From: Bryopsis sp. KO-2023
Taxonomy: Eukaryota > Chlorophyta > Ulvophyceae > Bryopsidales > Bryopsidaceae
Direction: 5' to 3'
Assembly: GCA_030272585.1 (NCBI GenBank)
Contig: BSYQ01000009.1
Location: forward strand, 3,162,001-3,226,000
DNA: 64,000 nt
The notes below the pieces were generated by a model. It ran no database searches, was not told the origin of the DNA, and saw nothing but the letters and a program-made list of their open reading frames with translations. Positions 45,577-57,543 of this stretch are shown in pieces; position 1 is the stretch's first letter; each line of letters opens with the position of its first letter. Made by a program: the position numbers and the translations under genes.

Positions 45577-48500
45577 ATGGGCGACACACTTCGGGCTTGT
45601 CCCGTCTGCGAAACATTCTTTTCAGAATCCGAACTTCAAATTCACGTGGCCTCCCACTTCGACGAGGAAGAACGCGCACAGAATAGGGAAGCCGACAGTT
45701 CCGTGGAGAGTCGTCGGGCCTTGTCTGTGGACCCGGGATGCGAAACTGTTGCATGCGTGATTTGTGGGGAGCAGGTGCCTCTGAAAAACCTGAACCAGCA
45801 CGAAGAACAGCATAGGTGTGAGAGAGAGGGAGAAATGAATTCCCCAACATCCTTGACGCGTGATGTTGCACAGACGTAGGAGCTACGTATTCGTCGCGTG
45901 TGTTTTTAATTCTTCTGCTCCTGTATTTCTCAGGCTGGAGTCGGTGGGATTAGTTCCATCGAGCTCGACGATTGAGGTCGTGGAAGTGGGGCTGTCGACT
46001 GCGGGGGGGTCAGGCCAGCAGGTTGTGACGTCTTTGCAGGGAAAACGAACAACTGAATAAAGCCACGGTGCCGTTTTATCTGACGTGGCGTTGCAGCAGA
46101 AACAGCGATTTGTTAAGGATTATGAATTGAAAGGCTGTGGTGCATTGATACGGAGCAGATTCGAAGGGGCAAATGCTTCTATTGCAAGGAGGAGGGTCAT
46201 TGGAAGAGTGAGTGTCCCCTGGCTCACAAATACAAGTGAGTTTTTTTCCCTTTTCTTTTTCTCTGTTTCTCTTTTCGTAATCGATGCCTCAAATTTATCC
46301 TGGTTGTCTGAACTGCGATTTGCAACTGGTGCTATTTATGGAGCCAAGAATCCACCATTTTTTTTTTCGAGACATTTTTTCCAATAATCGTCTCGAACTC
46401 ATTTACAAACGAACATCAATTTGATGGAGAGCACATGGTTTTCCTTTGGGGTTTCAATCTGAAACAAAAGCTTGATTCGTAAGACTGTACGAGGTCCATA
46501 ATCCCTTCACCCCCCATCGTTGCATTTTCAAAAGCAAATGCTGAGCGTCGATGGCTTTTTGACCTTGATGATTTTTGTAGCGATCAACTGTCGGAGCCGA
46601 TCGAACCCAGGTTCAGCACCATAACATCCCTCCAAGTGGCAGACCAGCAATTCATCCCAGGGGGAAACATCATTGGTTATCTCAGCCATTGCTTTCGAAA
46701 CCAACGTTACACCTCACTGACGTATTTGTGTGGTAAGGCCCATTGCCTTTTCAATTTGAATCGATTGAGTTTTTTTATATGGTCGATTGCTCTTTTCCTG
46801 GCCAAGATCTGAGTTTGTTGGGATGGGTTGCTCAGGTGCCACTCAGCATTTCTCAGGAACGTTTGGGGATAGAGGCTGGGGCTGCGGCTGGCGGAATGCC
46901 CAAATGCTGGCTTCACATTTGTTGCAGCGAGCGGACTTCCCAAGCGTATTGTTTGGAGGATGCAAACATGTGCCATCCATCTGTGTGTACCGCTCATTTT
47001 TGTTTGTATGTCTCTGTTGGGACCGTTCCGCCCCCCCCCCCCCCCAATTCTGTTGCTCTGTTGAACGATATTTTTATCGCTGGCTTGCTTCTTTCGACAC
47101 TGGAAGAAACCCTGCAATGACATCAATGGGTGTTTTGTGGTGGATTCGAGAAGAAGGAGAAGAAAGAAAAAAGGTTGAAAGATGTTCTTGATGTGTTTTT
47201 GGGTGAAGCGTTTCTTCAAGCTTGGTTGGAATGTGCGTGGGATGCTGGATTCGACGTGGCGGGTAGGAATACCATCAAAAATGGAAAAGTTCAGGGGACC
47301 ACGACTTGGATCGGCACTACGGAAGTGACTGCCATGCTCAGGCAATTCAGAGTCAACGCTCAAGTGGTGGATTTTCTTGGTAAGAGAGAGAGAAACCATA
47401 TCCACTGTTACTCTCCTTTTTTTTTCCCTTCAAAGAAACAGTGCCGGTTTGATCTGCCTCTCAAAATTAGGTTTTACTATTTATAAATGAAAAAATTGGG
47501 CAAAATAATGTACATTCCATGAAACCGGAAGGAATCGGGGATCAGGCGACATTTCCTGGTTTTCTTCGTTTTTTTTTTTTTTGGAGGGGGGGGGGAATAA
47601 ACGATTGAGATTTGCAAGTCATTTTCTAGATGGGAAAAATTAGGTAACATTAGCACCCTCAGGGGGGGCATCCTGAAATCTTCATGGAACAAGTTCATTG
47701 TGGCTGGAAAGATATTGAATTAGGAATAAACATGCTTGATAAATTGACATGCTTCTTCTTGTTCCCTGGTACAGGTGCAAATTCTATTCACAACACCGAA
47801 CGGAATGTGGATGAGGGCACGTTTCACCAAGGGGTCATTTGCGATGGCTGCAGGAGTGAAATCACGGGTGTCAGACACAAGAGCTTGTCTTGGCCGAATT
47901 TCGATCTGTGCGGTCATTGCGTTCAGGGGGAAGTCGCTGGCAATGCGGCCCCTTTTGAAATATCAGGTTTGCCAGCACGGCACCAAGCCAGGTGCGAAAG
48001 CAGGCATGATGGGTTGGATGGTACGCACAATCCACAAAAAGACAGCAATAGTTTGCTTTACTTGTTTTTTTTTGTTTTTTTGTTTTTCGAAGGGGGAAGA
48101 TGGCTATATTGAGACGATTTGGTTTCCGGAAAGTTATATTCTGCAATATTTTGCTTTTGTTAGTTTTTTTTTTCCCCGCAGTGACAAAGAGTCTTCCAAA
48201 GTTCGAATATGTGCATGGCAAATATTTATTGAATAAGTTATTGTTCCACTTCCCCCCCCCAAAAAAAAAGAAAAATCCTAACACAAGTCGTGCAGTGAGA
48301 AATTTTCGTCTCCCAGCTCGATGATCCAAAAAAAGAAAAAAAAAGAGAGAGATAAATTTTTGGCTGTTTATGTATCGCAGATGCTCCCTGTGCAATGCAT
48401 TTCACTTCACTGGAGTCCTTTACACAAACCCCACATCGACCCTGTGCCAAGACTGCTATCTCACCCTCGCTCCACCAGAAAAATCCACCTTCAAGCATCA

Positions 48501-49224
48501 TTTATCAAGGACCCTGAATCCTGATCAAAACGCTCCCAAGAAAAATGCCAGAAACTGGTCGTCGCACGAAAAACTGGTCGAGTGGGTGTGGGGGTATTTC
48601 TCTGATGGATCTGGCCAAACCTCAGGGGTGGTGGAAACGAACAAACCCCCTTTGTATTTTCAGCATTCTGGGCATTCCAGGACCATCGTGGGGATTGAGA
48701 AAAATGGAAATTCCCACAGTTTGGTTGTGCTGGACCCCGGAACGCCTGCCGAGCATTTGAGAAATGCCATTAGGTATGTTCGAACCACTAAAATCTTATT
48801 TTTCTTGCCCTTTTCAAATATGCATAGCAATCCTGTCTGGATGCTCACTAAACACAGTAAGAACTCGTGATATTTTTGCGTGTGTGGTTTTTATCCCCCA
48901 TACAAAGCGCCCCATGTTGCAAATTTGTTCAATGTTGGCTGGCAAATGCATGTCGATTGCAGCAGAGCAGTTCACAGTTTGAAAACAATTATCCAGAAAG
49001 TACTGCGAGTCATCGAAAATTTGGGTGGTTTTCTTTTTGCCCTTGATTTTACCTGGTGTTGATTTTCCCCCAGGGCTGGCAAGGGTTGGCAGCAACTGGT
49101 CAAGCGAGGGCTGCACACTTTGAAGAAACCCGAATATCAGCTCATTTGCGTGGATGGGTTGATTCAACCCGATGCAGTCCATCGATCGAAAACGATCGAG
49201 CCCCTTGAAAGAATATTCTCGTAA
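45577..49224 (+). CDS. ZUFSP/ZUP1-family (C78) cysteine peptidase with CCHC and ZZ-type zinc fingers
   Basis: Eight exons: 45577-45815, 45934-46235, 46581-46732, 46836-46982, 47221-47379, 47775-47991, 48381-48773, 49074-49224 (about 585 residues). The N-terminus has two C2H2-type fingers (CPVCETFF...HVASHF and CVICGEQV...HEEQH), then a CCHC knuckle CFYCKEEGHWKSEC. The catalytic domain shows GDRGWGCGWRNAQM (nucleophile Cys about 247), the WIGTTEV and VVDF strands, GHSRTIVGIE (His about 503) and VVLDPG (Asp about 523). ZUFSP cleaves K63-linked ubiquitin chains and acts in genome maintenance. Between VVDF and the catalytic His, about 125 extra residues carry ZZ-like fingers (GVICDGCRSEITGVRHKS, FDLCGHC, RCSLCNAF, LCQDC). 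In exon 2 the C2H2 frame and CCHC frame connect only if one extra base near 46039 and one near 46127 are ignored. These may be assembly errors. All other junctions agree in phase. Confidence 0.85.
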
Positions 49225-50467
49225 TATAGGAGCGGGTTTTCGATTACCACGCTTGTTTCGGCATTAGCAATGATTTCTTTTCGAGAATGAGAATAGATTA
49301 GCAAAGATAGGATGATGCTCAGACATTTTTTGAAAGGAAAATAGCAGGAGATGATGGAAGGAGCGCGAATGGCCAAGGTTAGGCCGGGATGACAAAATAC
49401 GCATGGATGGAGAATGTCAGATTTTTAGGCTTTGGGGGTGATGGCTTGTTTCACATGAGATGGCTCTTGAATGAGAGGAGTGGTAGGTTAGGTTGAAAAA
49501 TCGTTTGAAAGGGAACAGTTTGGTGGCTTTTGCACATTGAGGTTCAAGAGATCAGTCATCCTCCGTTTTTGTAACTGCTATTCTTGTACACTCGCACATA
49601 ATATGGACCGGTGATGAACTTGCTTCCAAACTTGGAAAAATGGACAGGAGGGCACACGAACAAATCTCAAAAGCCATCGACCTTTATAACCAGCGGAGTT
49701 GGGGGGGGTCCTGATCGAGGTGGTGGTGGAGCCGACAACCATCTGCATTATTGCTCCTGTTGTTACTGGAAGAACGAGCCTTCCGCAAAAAAAGTCTTAC
49801 AACAAAAAGACAACCCCGAACTCCCGTTCACAGACTTTCCTTCCCGACTCACTCAACTCTCACACTTCCTCCACTGACTCATACCTCGTACTTCTAACGT
49901 AAATCCCCTACTGCCATGGGCCTCTCACCCGCACTGACCAGTCGATTCAACAGATTTGACATCGCTCTCAGAGTCAAATCGTGTGGTAGTACTTTCATTA
50001 GAAATGAGTGTCCGTTGTGTGAATTTGTTGATGTGACGCTCTTATGTCTGTCTTTCAGTACTTGTGTTCTACCCGGTCCAACACTCCCCTTCATCTTTAC
50101 ATATACTTGAAACGATGGGAGGAAAGATGCAGGTGGCAGAAGGCAAGAGTTATATCACTGTTGCCTTCTGTTTTCTGTGCAGAATTTTTCACCATGTGGC
50201 CAAATTCAAATTCGAATTCTTCTCGAGTGTAAACAGATTCCTAAGATTCCACATGGCCAAATTGTCTCCAGAATCGTCCATCAGACTGGCTTCCCCCTCC
50301 CTCCAGGACGTTCCACAGCATCGTACCACGAATCTTCGCCACGTGATCGACCTCACTCATAACAGACAGCGGACTTTTGGACTTTCACTTTAAACCGCAC
50401 ACAGTTTCCTCTGCTTTTCGGACCGTTTCCACCCAACTTGCTTTCGACCTCCCAAGACACGACAACC
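49225..50467. other. Spacer upstream of the cyclophilin gene
   Basis: The first part is the 3' UTR of the peptidase gene. Several 60-110-codon frames from 49611 to 50400 on the plus strand overlap each other and lack recognisable domains or splice support. The last 100 bases before the cyclophilin ATG are pyrimidine-rich and likely 5' UTR. Confidence 0.45.
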
Positions 50468-51756
50468 ATGGCCGGTAACCCTGTGGTTTTCTTCGACATG
50501 ACCGCCGGAGGTCAGCCCCTCGGTCGGATCACGATGGAGGTGAGATTCGCTGGGCAGTAGAATCCCCCCTTCCCTCGAAAGTTCTTTTCTGCCGCGCTTC
50601 ATCCTTGACAGTTTCACACCAGCGTCTGAGATCGTTGGAGAAGGTCTGATCTTTGCGCGGATCAGATCTCTGGCGATTGTTTGGTGTTCTTTTCTGCCTT
50701 GCTGCTCTTTTTTTGGGGGGTTCGAAAAATTAACGAAAGACGATTGGTGCTTGCAGCTCTTTGCCAACGAAGTGCCTAAGACTGCCGAGAACTTCCGCGC
50801 CTTGTGCACTGGTACGATGTCATCCGCTCTACTCCACCTTCACTGCAACTCTCGAAATGGGAACATTTGGTTAATCGATCACGACGCTTCGTTCTGTAGG
50901 GGAGAAGGGCATGGGAAAGTCTGGAAAGCCCCTTCACTACAAGGGAAGCGCCTTCCACAGAGTGATCAAGGATTTCATGTGTCAGGTGCGTCTCAAATTT
51001 CAGTAACGTGGTGCTACCTCCAATGCCGGGCCACGTCTCAACCTGTTTTGCAGAACCGACATGGCGGGGGGGTATGTACGTGAACGAGAGCGTGGTGTTC
51101 TTGCAGGGAGGCGATTTCACCGCAGGGAACGGTACCGGCGGAGAGTCGATCTACGGCGCCAAATTCGCTGACGAAAACTTCCGCCTTACCCACACTGAAC
51201 CTGGTGAGAACCACTTTGGCCCTTTCGTGGGGAATGACCTGTTTTCTCAGAAGAAAAGTAATCATGAAAAGAGAGAAATTGGGGTCTTGAATTCTGTATT
51301 CTTTTCAGGTATCCTCTCCATGGCCAATGCTGGACCCAACACCAACGGCTCCCAGGTGTGAATAATAATACCCTGTGTAGTATACCAGTTTTTTGCTTTT
51401 TACATTATAAATGGAAATAATATGAGATCACCTCCACACACCAAGAAGAATCGACAACAAATCCAACATTGGGTTGAATATTTTCCCATTGCTTTTCTTC
51501 CAACAACTTAAGAATGGCTGTAGCCTTTTGATTGAATATTTCCCCAGGAAAAGAAATCAACAAGCTGAGAATTGCATGTGTCCTTTCCCAGTTTTTCATC
51601 ACCACCGTTACCACCGCGTGGTTGGATGGAAAGCACGTTGTGTTCGGAAAGGTCGTCGATGGAATGGACGTGGTCAAAAAGGTGGAGGGCTATGGCTCCT
51701 CCAGCGGACCCACCACCAAACCAATCGTGGTTGCCGACTGTGGTCAAATCTCTTGA
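50468..51756 (+). CDS. Cyclophilin A-type peptidyl-prolyl isomerase
   Basis: Six exons (50468-50539, 50757-50811, 50900-50985, 51107-51203, 51309-51355, 51592-51756) give 173 residues, the length of single-domain cytosolic cyclophilins. The sequence is very conserved: [29 protein letters not shown], the catalytic [18 protein letters not shown] (Arg and Phe of the active site), [33 protein letters not shown] and [16 protein letters not shown] (Trp that contacts cyclosporin). It catalyses cis-trans isomerisation of prolyl bonds and assists folding. It retains the KSGKPLHY insertion after GEKGMG that is common in plant and divergent-loop cyclophilins. The ATG lies in an ACCATGGCC context. No targeting signal is present, so a cytosolic or nuclear location is expected. 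Confidence 0.97.
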
Positions 51757-52401
51757 AGATCCCTCCGAACGAATTTTCATCGATGTCAGTCAACATGGGG
51801 GTTCAATGAAAGGGATGGGGAGCTATATATAGGAATTGGGGGGGGGGGATATATTAGCAGCATGGGGGGTGCTCTGAATGAATGAAGCATCTGGCCAACA
51901 ATTCATGCATGCCATGTTTTGACGACCACTCGATCTTGTGGTGGTGTTGGCATGCTTGTGTTGGGGTTTCGTGCAGAGTTTGTTTTTGGTTCTAGAACTG
52001 GAGGGTCTTGATTTGGAGTATATATGCAAAATGATGAATCAGAGTTAAAAATTTGGAACCCTTTTTTTTCTTCTCTCTTTTCCAGATGATCTGGGTGGGT
52101 CAGGTGGAATTTCGAGGCGGTGGGTTGGTGTGTGTGGGGAGGATACTATGTTGTGTAATCAAATGCAACTGCCCAATCCCTGATGCTCTGTGTCAGAATT
52201 CCACTGAAATAAATGGGATGAGGAAGAGATAAACCCATGCAACCTTGAAACACTGTCACCGTTGGTGAATTTTTTTGGCTCACTTCACGTTGATTGGGGT
52301 GAAATTTGCAAATACTAAGGATTAGAATATACTATATTTTTTGGAGTGCTGCTATTTGAGTGTGCCCTTTTCCCCTCCCAACATCGTATTCCGGGACAGC
52401 A
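51757..52401. other. Convergent spacer, cyclophilin / kinesin-like gene
   Basis: The stretch contains the two 3' ends. It is G/T-rich with a poly-G run near 51840; no gene is seen. Confidence 0.5.
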
Positions 52402-55400
52402 TCAAGCCTTCCTCTCTTTGCTGTCTGGGGTGAGTGCCATATCCATCAACGCTGCTTCCCGTTGCCTCATCACATTCCAATCACACTGCAGCCCCTACAA
52501 ACCCCAAAAAATATCATAGAAAAAAAAATCAAAAAACATCAAATTTTATATTTCATCAGCCTACATGACACAATCAAGGCCCCTCTGCAGAATAATTCAG
52601 CACAAAAAGAAAAAGTGGTTGGAAAATTACAGTGATTACAACGATCGGTGGGGTTTCCTTAATGATCATGGATTGCTGAAAATGTCACTTTTCCTGATAG
52701 AATCGTAATTATAAATGAATTATATTTTGCAAAGTGGAGAACAGGTATGACTTCTTTACGGCTGTCTTGGGTGTTCCCCAAAACATCTCATCCAACCAAA
52801 ATGGAATCGTTTCTGTTCTGCATGTACTCGATCGAATACCTGGATTTGATGGATGACTTGCTCCAGAATGCACTCGGCCTTGGCATTCCTTCCCAGTTCC
52901 CTTCTGAGCTTCTGGCACAGCTCCATCGATCCAATCAATCGTCTCTCTGCATCTTTCTGTTCTTTGCCCAGCCCAGCACCCATTCTGGAGGCCCAGCTGG
53001 CGGACGTGATGGTGGTTTTGTTCTGAGGCATGTTTGCCAAAGAAATCTGCCGTTGAACCTTTTCCAGTGAATCCCTCATCCGGTCCCTTTCATTTTCTCC
53101 ATCGATCTTGGACAGCCGTAACCTGGAAAACGCTCCAACCAACAGTCAAACCTTGTTTTCTCTTCGTCTTGCTGAAAACCTGGAATTTGGTGCTTTGTCC
53201 CAAGTGGAATTTGAAGAAAAATGCGCGTTGCCTTTCCGCACGTTCCTGGCATGTGAATCACATGTCTTTTTATTGAAAGTCGAGATTTCATGTTTGGCTG
53301 ATGTACGAGAATTTCACCTTTGGATTTGAGCATCCAGTTCTTGTTTTTGGGCCTCAACTTCAGCAACCTTCAGCTGGAGATTGACAACTTCCTTTTCCTT
53401 TTCGGCCAGTTTCTTTTGATAACTGTGCGAGCGCTGGGTTCCCAAAACAGCCTGCTTTCTGAAAACAACAAAGACAAACTTGAACGCTGTGGATGCTAAA
53501 TCATGATTTCATAAAGCAACACATTGATCCAGTAGCCCTGATTGGATAAGAAAAATTACCACCCAATTCACTGTGTATTCTTAGTGAGGGGTTCGAACAC
53601 TCCGCAAACAAAGACATCTTGAAATGCAAAAAACGCATTTGAAGTGGGATTCGGTTGGATGCATTGCGAAGCTCACTTGTGCAAATCGAACAGGCGCTCT
53701 TTTCGTTTTAGGGCGGAGTTCTCCTTTTTGATGGCCGTCTTTTCTAGCTCCGACCTTCTCAACTGTTTCCTCAAAAGCTGAACCCGAGGGCCATCATCAA
53801 TGGACCTTTCTGAAAAATGACCTCCTTCAGAATTTGGAATACTCTATTCCACGCAAAGGAAAAAGAAAACCATGGACCAATGGCCATTGATGACTCACCA
53901 TGATCGTGGAAGTTTCTAGATTTTCCCCCCGAGGTCATTTCCAAGAAAGCCAGTTTCCCGGCCAAACCATCGTTCTCTTGTTTGAGTTTTTCGGATTCTT
54001 TGCTCAGCTTCTCGATCTGTTCCTCAAATCTATCGAAAACTTCGGCAAACATGGTTTCGCTTTCCAGCTGCCTGCATCTGGTCTTCAATGCAACTTTGCT
54101 TATCTTCACGTTGTCCAGTTCCACCTGGATGCATTTTCCCAATCGAGCAAAGTTTGTATTGTTTTTTGTTTTTTTGTTGCTGTAAACTCAACATAGTTGA
54201 ATGCTGATGTGAATATAATATAAATGATAGTGCATGTAAATGTAAAGTTGCATACAATGTGCATGTGAATGTACATGTAAATGTGCATGTAAATGTGCAT
54301 GTAAATGTGCATGTGAATGTGCATGTAAATGTGCATGCAAATGTGCATGCAAATGTGCATGTAAATGTGCATGCAAATGTGAATGTTCACTCGACAACAA
54401 GAAGTACCTCATACTTTGTGGCAGCCTCGAGCATTTCGTTCTCCATGTCTTTCAATCTCTGCCCCAGATTGTCCGAATTTCGCTTCTCCCTGTCTAGCAA
54501 GGTCAACAGGGTTTCGTTGTCCTCCTTCGCTTCCTTGATTTCCTTTTTCGCCACTTCAAGCATTCGCACGTGGCCACGAGATCCTGCACTTTCATGATTC
54601 ACTGCCAACCAAGCAAAACAAGAACCCACACTAAAAAAGAAAACCCACCTTTCATCTAATTAAAAAATTAAAAATTATTTTATTTTTATTTTTTTAATTT
54701 TTATTTTGACAAATCATCAGGGGCAACAGGTGAAAGGATTGCACACAGCAATACTGTGAAGGAAATGATTGGGTAGCGATGTTCTCTGTCAGTGCATCTC
54801 AGAATAAATGTCTGGAGGCTTACCAAACAGTGGATTTTCATTGGACCCCATTGGAAATGAACAGCCAGGAGAAGCCCTTCCATCGCAATTGCCGAAACCG
54901 ACTTCAAAATATCCGCTGGTGTGGTCAGCTTGATCATTGCCATCATGCTTGGGGACCCCATCGTCAGCTTGAGGGTGTGAATCGCCAAATGGAAATTTGC
55001 TTACGTCAGCTAAACTTACTCTTGGGGCCTCAGCTTTTCTGGGGGGAAACATAGCATGGTTTTCTATTCTGGTGTTGAGCGGTGTTGATCCGAGCGGGGT
55101 GAAGGAGGCCAAAGATCTGACTGTGCCCTGTAACATGACAGGAGCTTTCAAAGCCAACACAAAAAACGAGAAACATGTAAAGTTGCCGAAACTTTCACCA
55201 GTTTCATTTCTTATGCTTTTTTCAGTGGGGAAAGGTAGGATTTTCACCGACCTGGCTTTCATTAAGGGGTGTGGAATAAATTGCTTGAAACTCTTGATGG
55301 ACGTTGTCTGATCCCCTGGGCAAATTGGGTGTGACATCCCCTGCCATATGCTCAGTGCGTCCGTTCCATTGGTTTTCATTGCTGCCTGTCATCATCGGCC

Positions 55401-57543
55401 CTGTTCCCCTGTCACACACAGAGCACCCCTCGCTGACCCCACCAAGGGACAATTGGACAAATCAATACAGCCAAAGGCTCGTTTGCACAGTGGATGGGCA
55501 ACCAAGGATTTTCAGCCTCGATGTCAGACACTCAAACATAAATAATATCCATGCAGTCAAGCAACATAATAAACAAAAAAGAGAGAATGACAGAGCAAAA
55601 GGCCTCAAAAATTGAAACACGAAAAAAACCCATGGCAGTGTACCTGCGATTTTCAGTGTCAACTTCACTCGGAGCCAAACTGTCCCCTTTAAGAAAATCG
55701 TCCATGCGACGATCTTTCAATAGCCTTGGGTCAGATGCTGGCTGCTGGAGCAGCCTGTTTTTGAATTCTGCGACTTGACCCCTGTGGTGGGGTGTTTTCC
55801 CGGCATCCTCAATGTTTGGCCTCCCTGAGGGGCACTCAGTTTTTTCCATCAACTCCTTCCAGTTTGTTAAGGTTGCCATTGAAACCAGGGGCAGCCCATC
55901 TCCACCACACACAGTTCGCATGCAAGCTGTCTGAACAAAACCAAAAGCAAGGGGAATGTTGTTAGGTCTTAAAAAACTATATTTCTTGCTTCATCTTTGT
56001 TCACTTTTATTTATTTTTCATTTTTAGTATTATTTTTTTTTTTGGGGGGGGGAACTCACTTTGATGGTTTGAGCCCTTGTGGCGATTCTGAGAGTGTTAA
56101 TGGTGTCCAAATAATCATCTGGATCTCCTGAAACCAGTGCCAAAACGAACGTCCGGCAGTTTCCTGCTATGAGGGGTGCCAGCAGTCTCGTCAACCGAAA
56201 CTCTCGCCCAGAAACCACACAATCCACTGCAACAAAAAAAAGAAAAAAAAAATGAACTTCAAACACACAAACATAAAAAAGATCAAAAGTTACTACCGAC
56301 AAAAAAAAATAGCCACTGGTCAATTTCCATGCAAAAATATTTTTACGTATTTCTTTTCCCAGTGAATACACACATCTTTCGTGATTTCACCCACCGGCTC
56401 TTTTGTTTTCTTTCTGTGCCAGGTCTGAGATGATTTTGTTTAATGCCAACAATTGCCGGCTGACCAGCCTCCTTCCCCTGGCTTCAGCCCCCAATGAATC
56501 GATTTGATCGAAAGCGGCGGCTGGACCTTGAGAGCTCAAAGACCTGCTTCCTATCAAATCGACTATGTGTAGGGCACTTATCACCCCCGTTTCTCGATTG
56601 AAAAGCACAATTCTGACGAAAACGTGCGCCTCCCCCGGCAAGCAAATCCAATCTTGGCTCAATTCATCCCATCCCCAATTTGAGCTGCGTTGTTTGCCTT
56701 CGCCTATGACTGACAGAACTTCTGCCATGCTCTTCACCTAAAAACAGGATTCCACTCTTGACTTCAAAATATTCTCCAATTTTTTCAAAAATATGGATAT
56801 GAACAAACTGCATTCGTTCTCTTCAAGAATGAAAAGAGAATCACACCTGGACACACGCGAACTCGGCAGAAACCAGGGGGAGAGTGGCTGGCCAGGTCCC
56901 TTTTTGAGTGGAATCCTTCCCATCTGGTGCCAGCAAGTCTTTTGGGGTGTCTTGCAGCACTTCCCACACGGACAGCCCCAGGCAATGAGTTTCTGGCACC
57001 TCATTCTGGCCTTCCCCCTGTGGCGATCCGTTTCCGATAGATTTCAACAGTTTTTTCACGATGGTGACCACGAGGCCTGGTTGACTCGCCGAGGTCAGTC
57101 CATGGCCGAACAGTGTGATCGATTTTCCTGTGTTGGATTTGCCCATGGTCAGGATGGTTGCATTGAAGCCTTCGATCAACCATTCCAGTGGCTCCTGTGT
57201 TTGATTGCCGAAAAAGACAAACAGAAACAGGTCACTAAATACAGAAGAAAAAGAATTCGATTCACCAAGTTCAATAAGAAACAGATGCTTGGGATGCTAC
57301 CTTGCCAATGTTTTCAAACACACTTTCTGCGTTCTCCCCATCTCCAATCAGATTTGTGATTGGATAACGTCTGACGGACTCTGCCAAGCCTTCTGGGGTT
57401 TCTGGGTCAGTCACATGAATTCTACCCTTTTTGAGGGAAAGAATCGTTCGCTCGTTCTCCAAGGGGTGTGAGGAAACTACACACACTCCAGCATGTCCTA
57501 TCCTAGCATCCCCTCCCCCCAGAGCATCCAGCTCAGCCCCCAT
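52402..57543 (-). CDS. Degenerate kinesin-motor coiled-coil protein, CCDC78-like
   Basis: Thirteen minus-strand exons: 57301-57543, 56847-57194, 56395-56737, 56060-56226, 55644-55930, 55252-55432, 54824-55127, 54408-54601, 53899-54124, 53677-53809, 53318-53458, 52840-53122, 52402-52494. All phases agree, giving 980 residues. Residues 1-370 follow the kinesin motor: EPLEWLIEGFNATILTMG then a P-loop-like GKSNTGKSITLFG (99-106 replaces GQTGSGKT), ALHIVDLIGS in the switch II position, and REFRLTRLLAPLIAGNC with TINTLRIATRA at the end. Switch I (SSRSH) is not recognisable. A linker of about 190 disordered residues leads to coiled coils from about 555 to 930. CCDC78 and related proteins have such a motor-like domain and act at centriole-assembly or ciliary structures; that role is inferred. 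ATPase activity is doubtful. Confidence 0.85.
54256..54384. repeat. 12-bp tandem repeat (GCATGTAAATGT) in an intron
   Basis: About ten imperfect copies of GCATG(T/C)(A/G)AATGT lie in the intron between the exons ending at 54408 and starting at 54124 of the kinesin-like gene. Variation is limited to one or two positions per unit. Confidence 0.9.

Noticed and set aside
46021..46039. An 18-base GT...AG intron in the ZUFSP-like gene
   Set aside because: It is far shorter than any other intron here and its removal does not restore the frame to the CCHC knuckle.
49611..50393. Plus-strand frames of 60-110 codons before the cyclophilin gene
   Set aside because: They overlap one another in different frames, lack recognised domains, and end in the pyrimidine-rich cyclophilin leader.
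53580..53600. GGGGTTCGAACACTCC as a possible tRNA T-loop
   Set aside because: The flanks do not pair as a T-stem and no D-arm or acceptor stem is found in the preceding ~60 bases; it is in an intron.
54106..54412. Minus-strand frames with His-rich (HLHAHLHA, HIHMHIYM) repeats
   Set aside because: They are translations of the 12-bp minisatellite inside an intron of the kinesin-like gene; flanking exons are phase-consistent without it.
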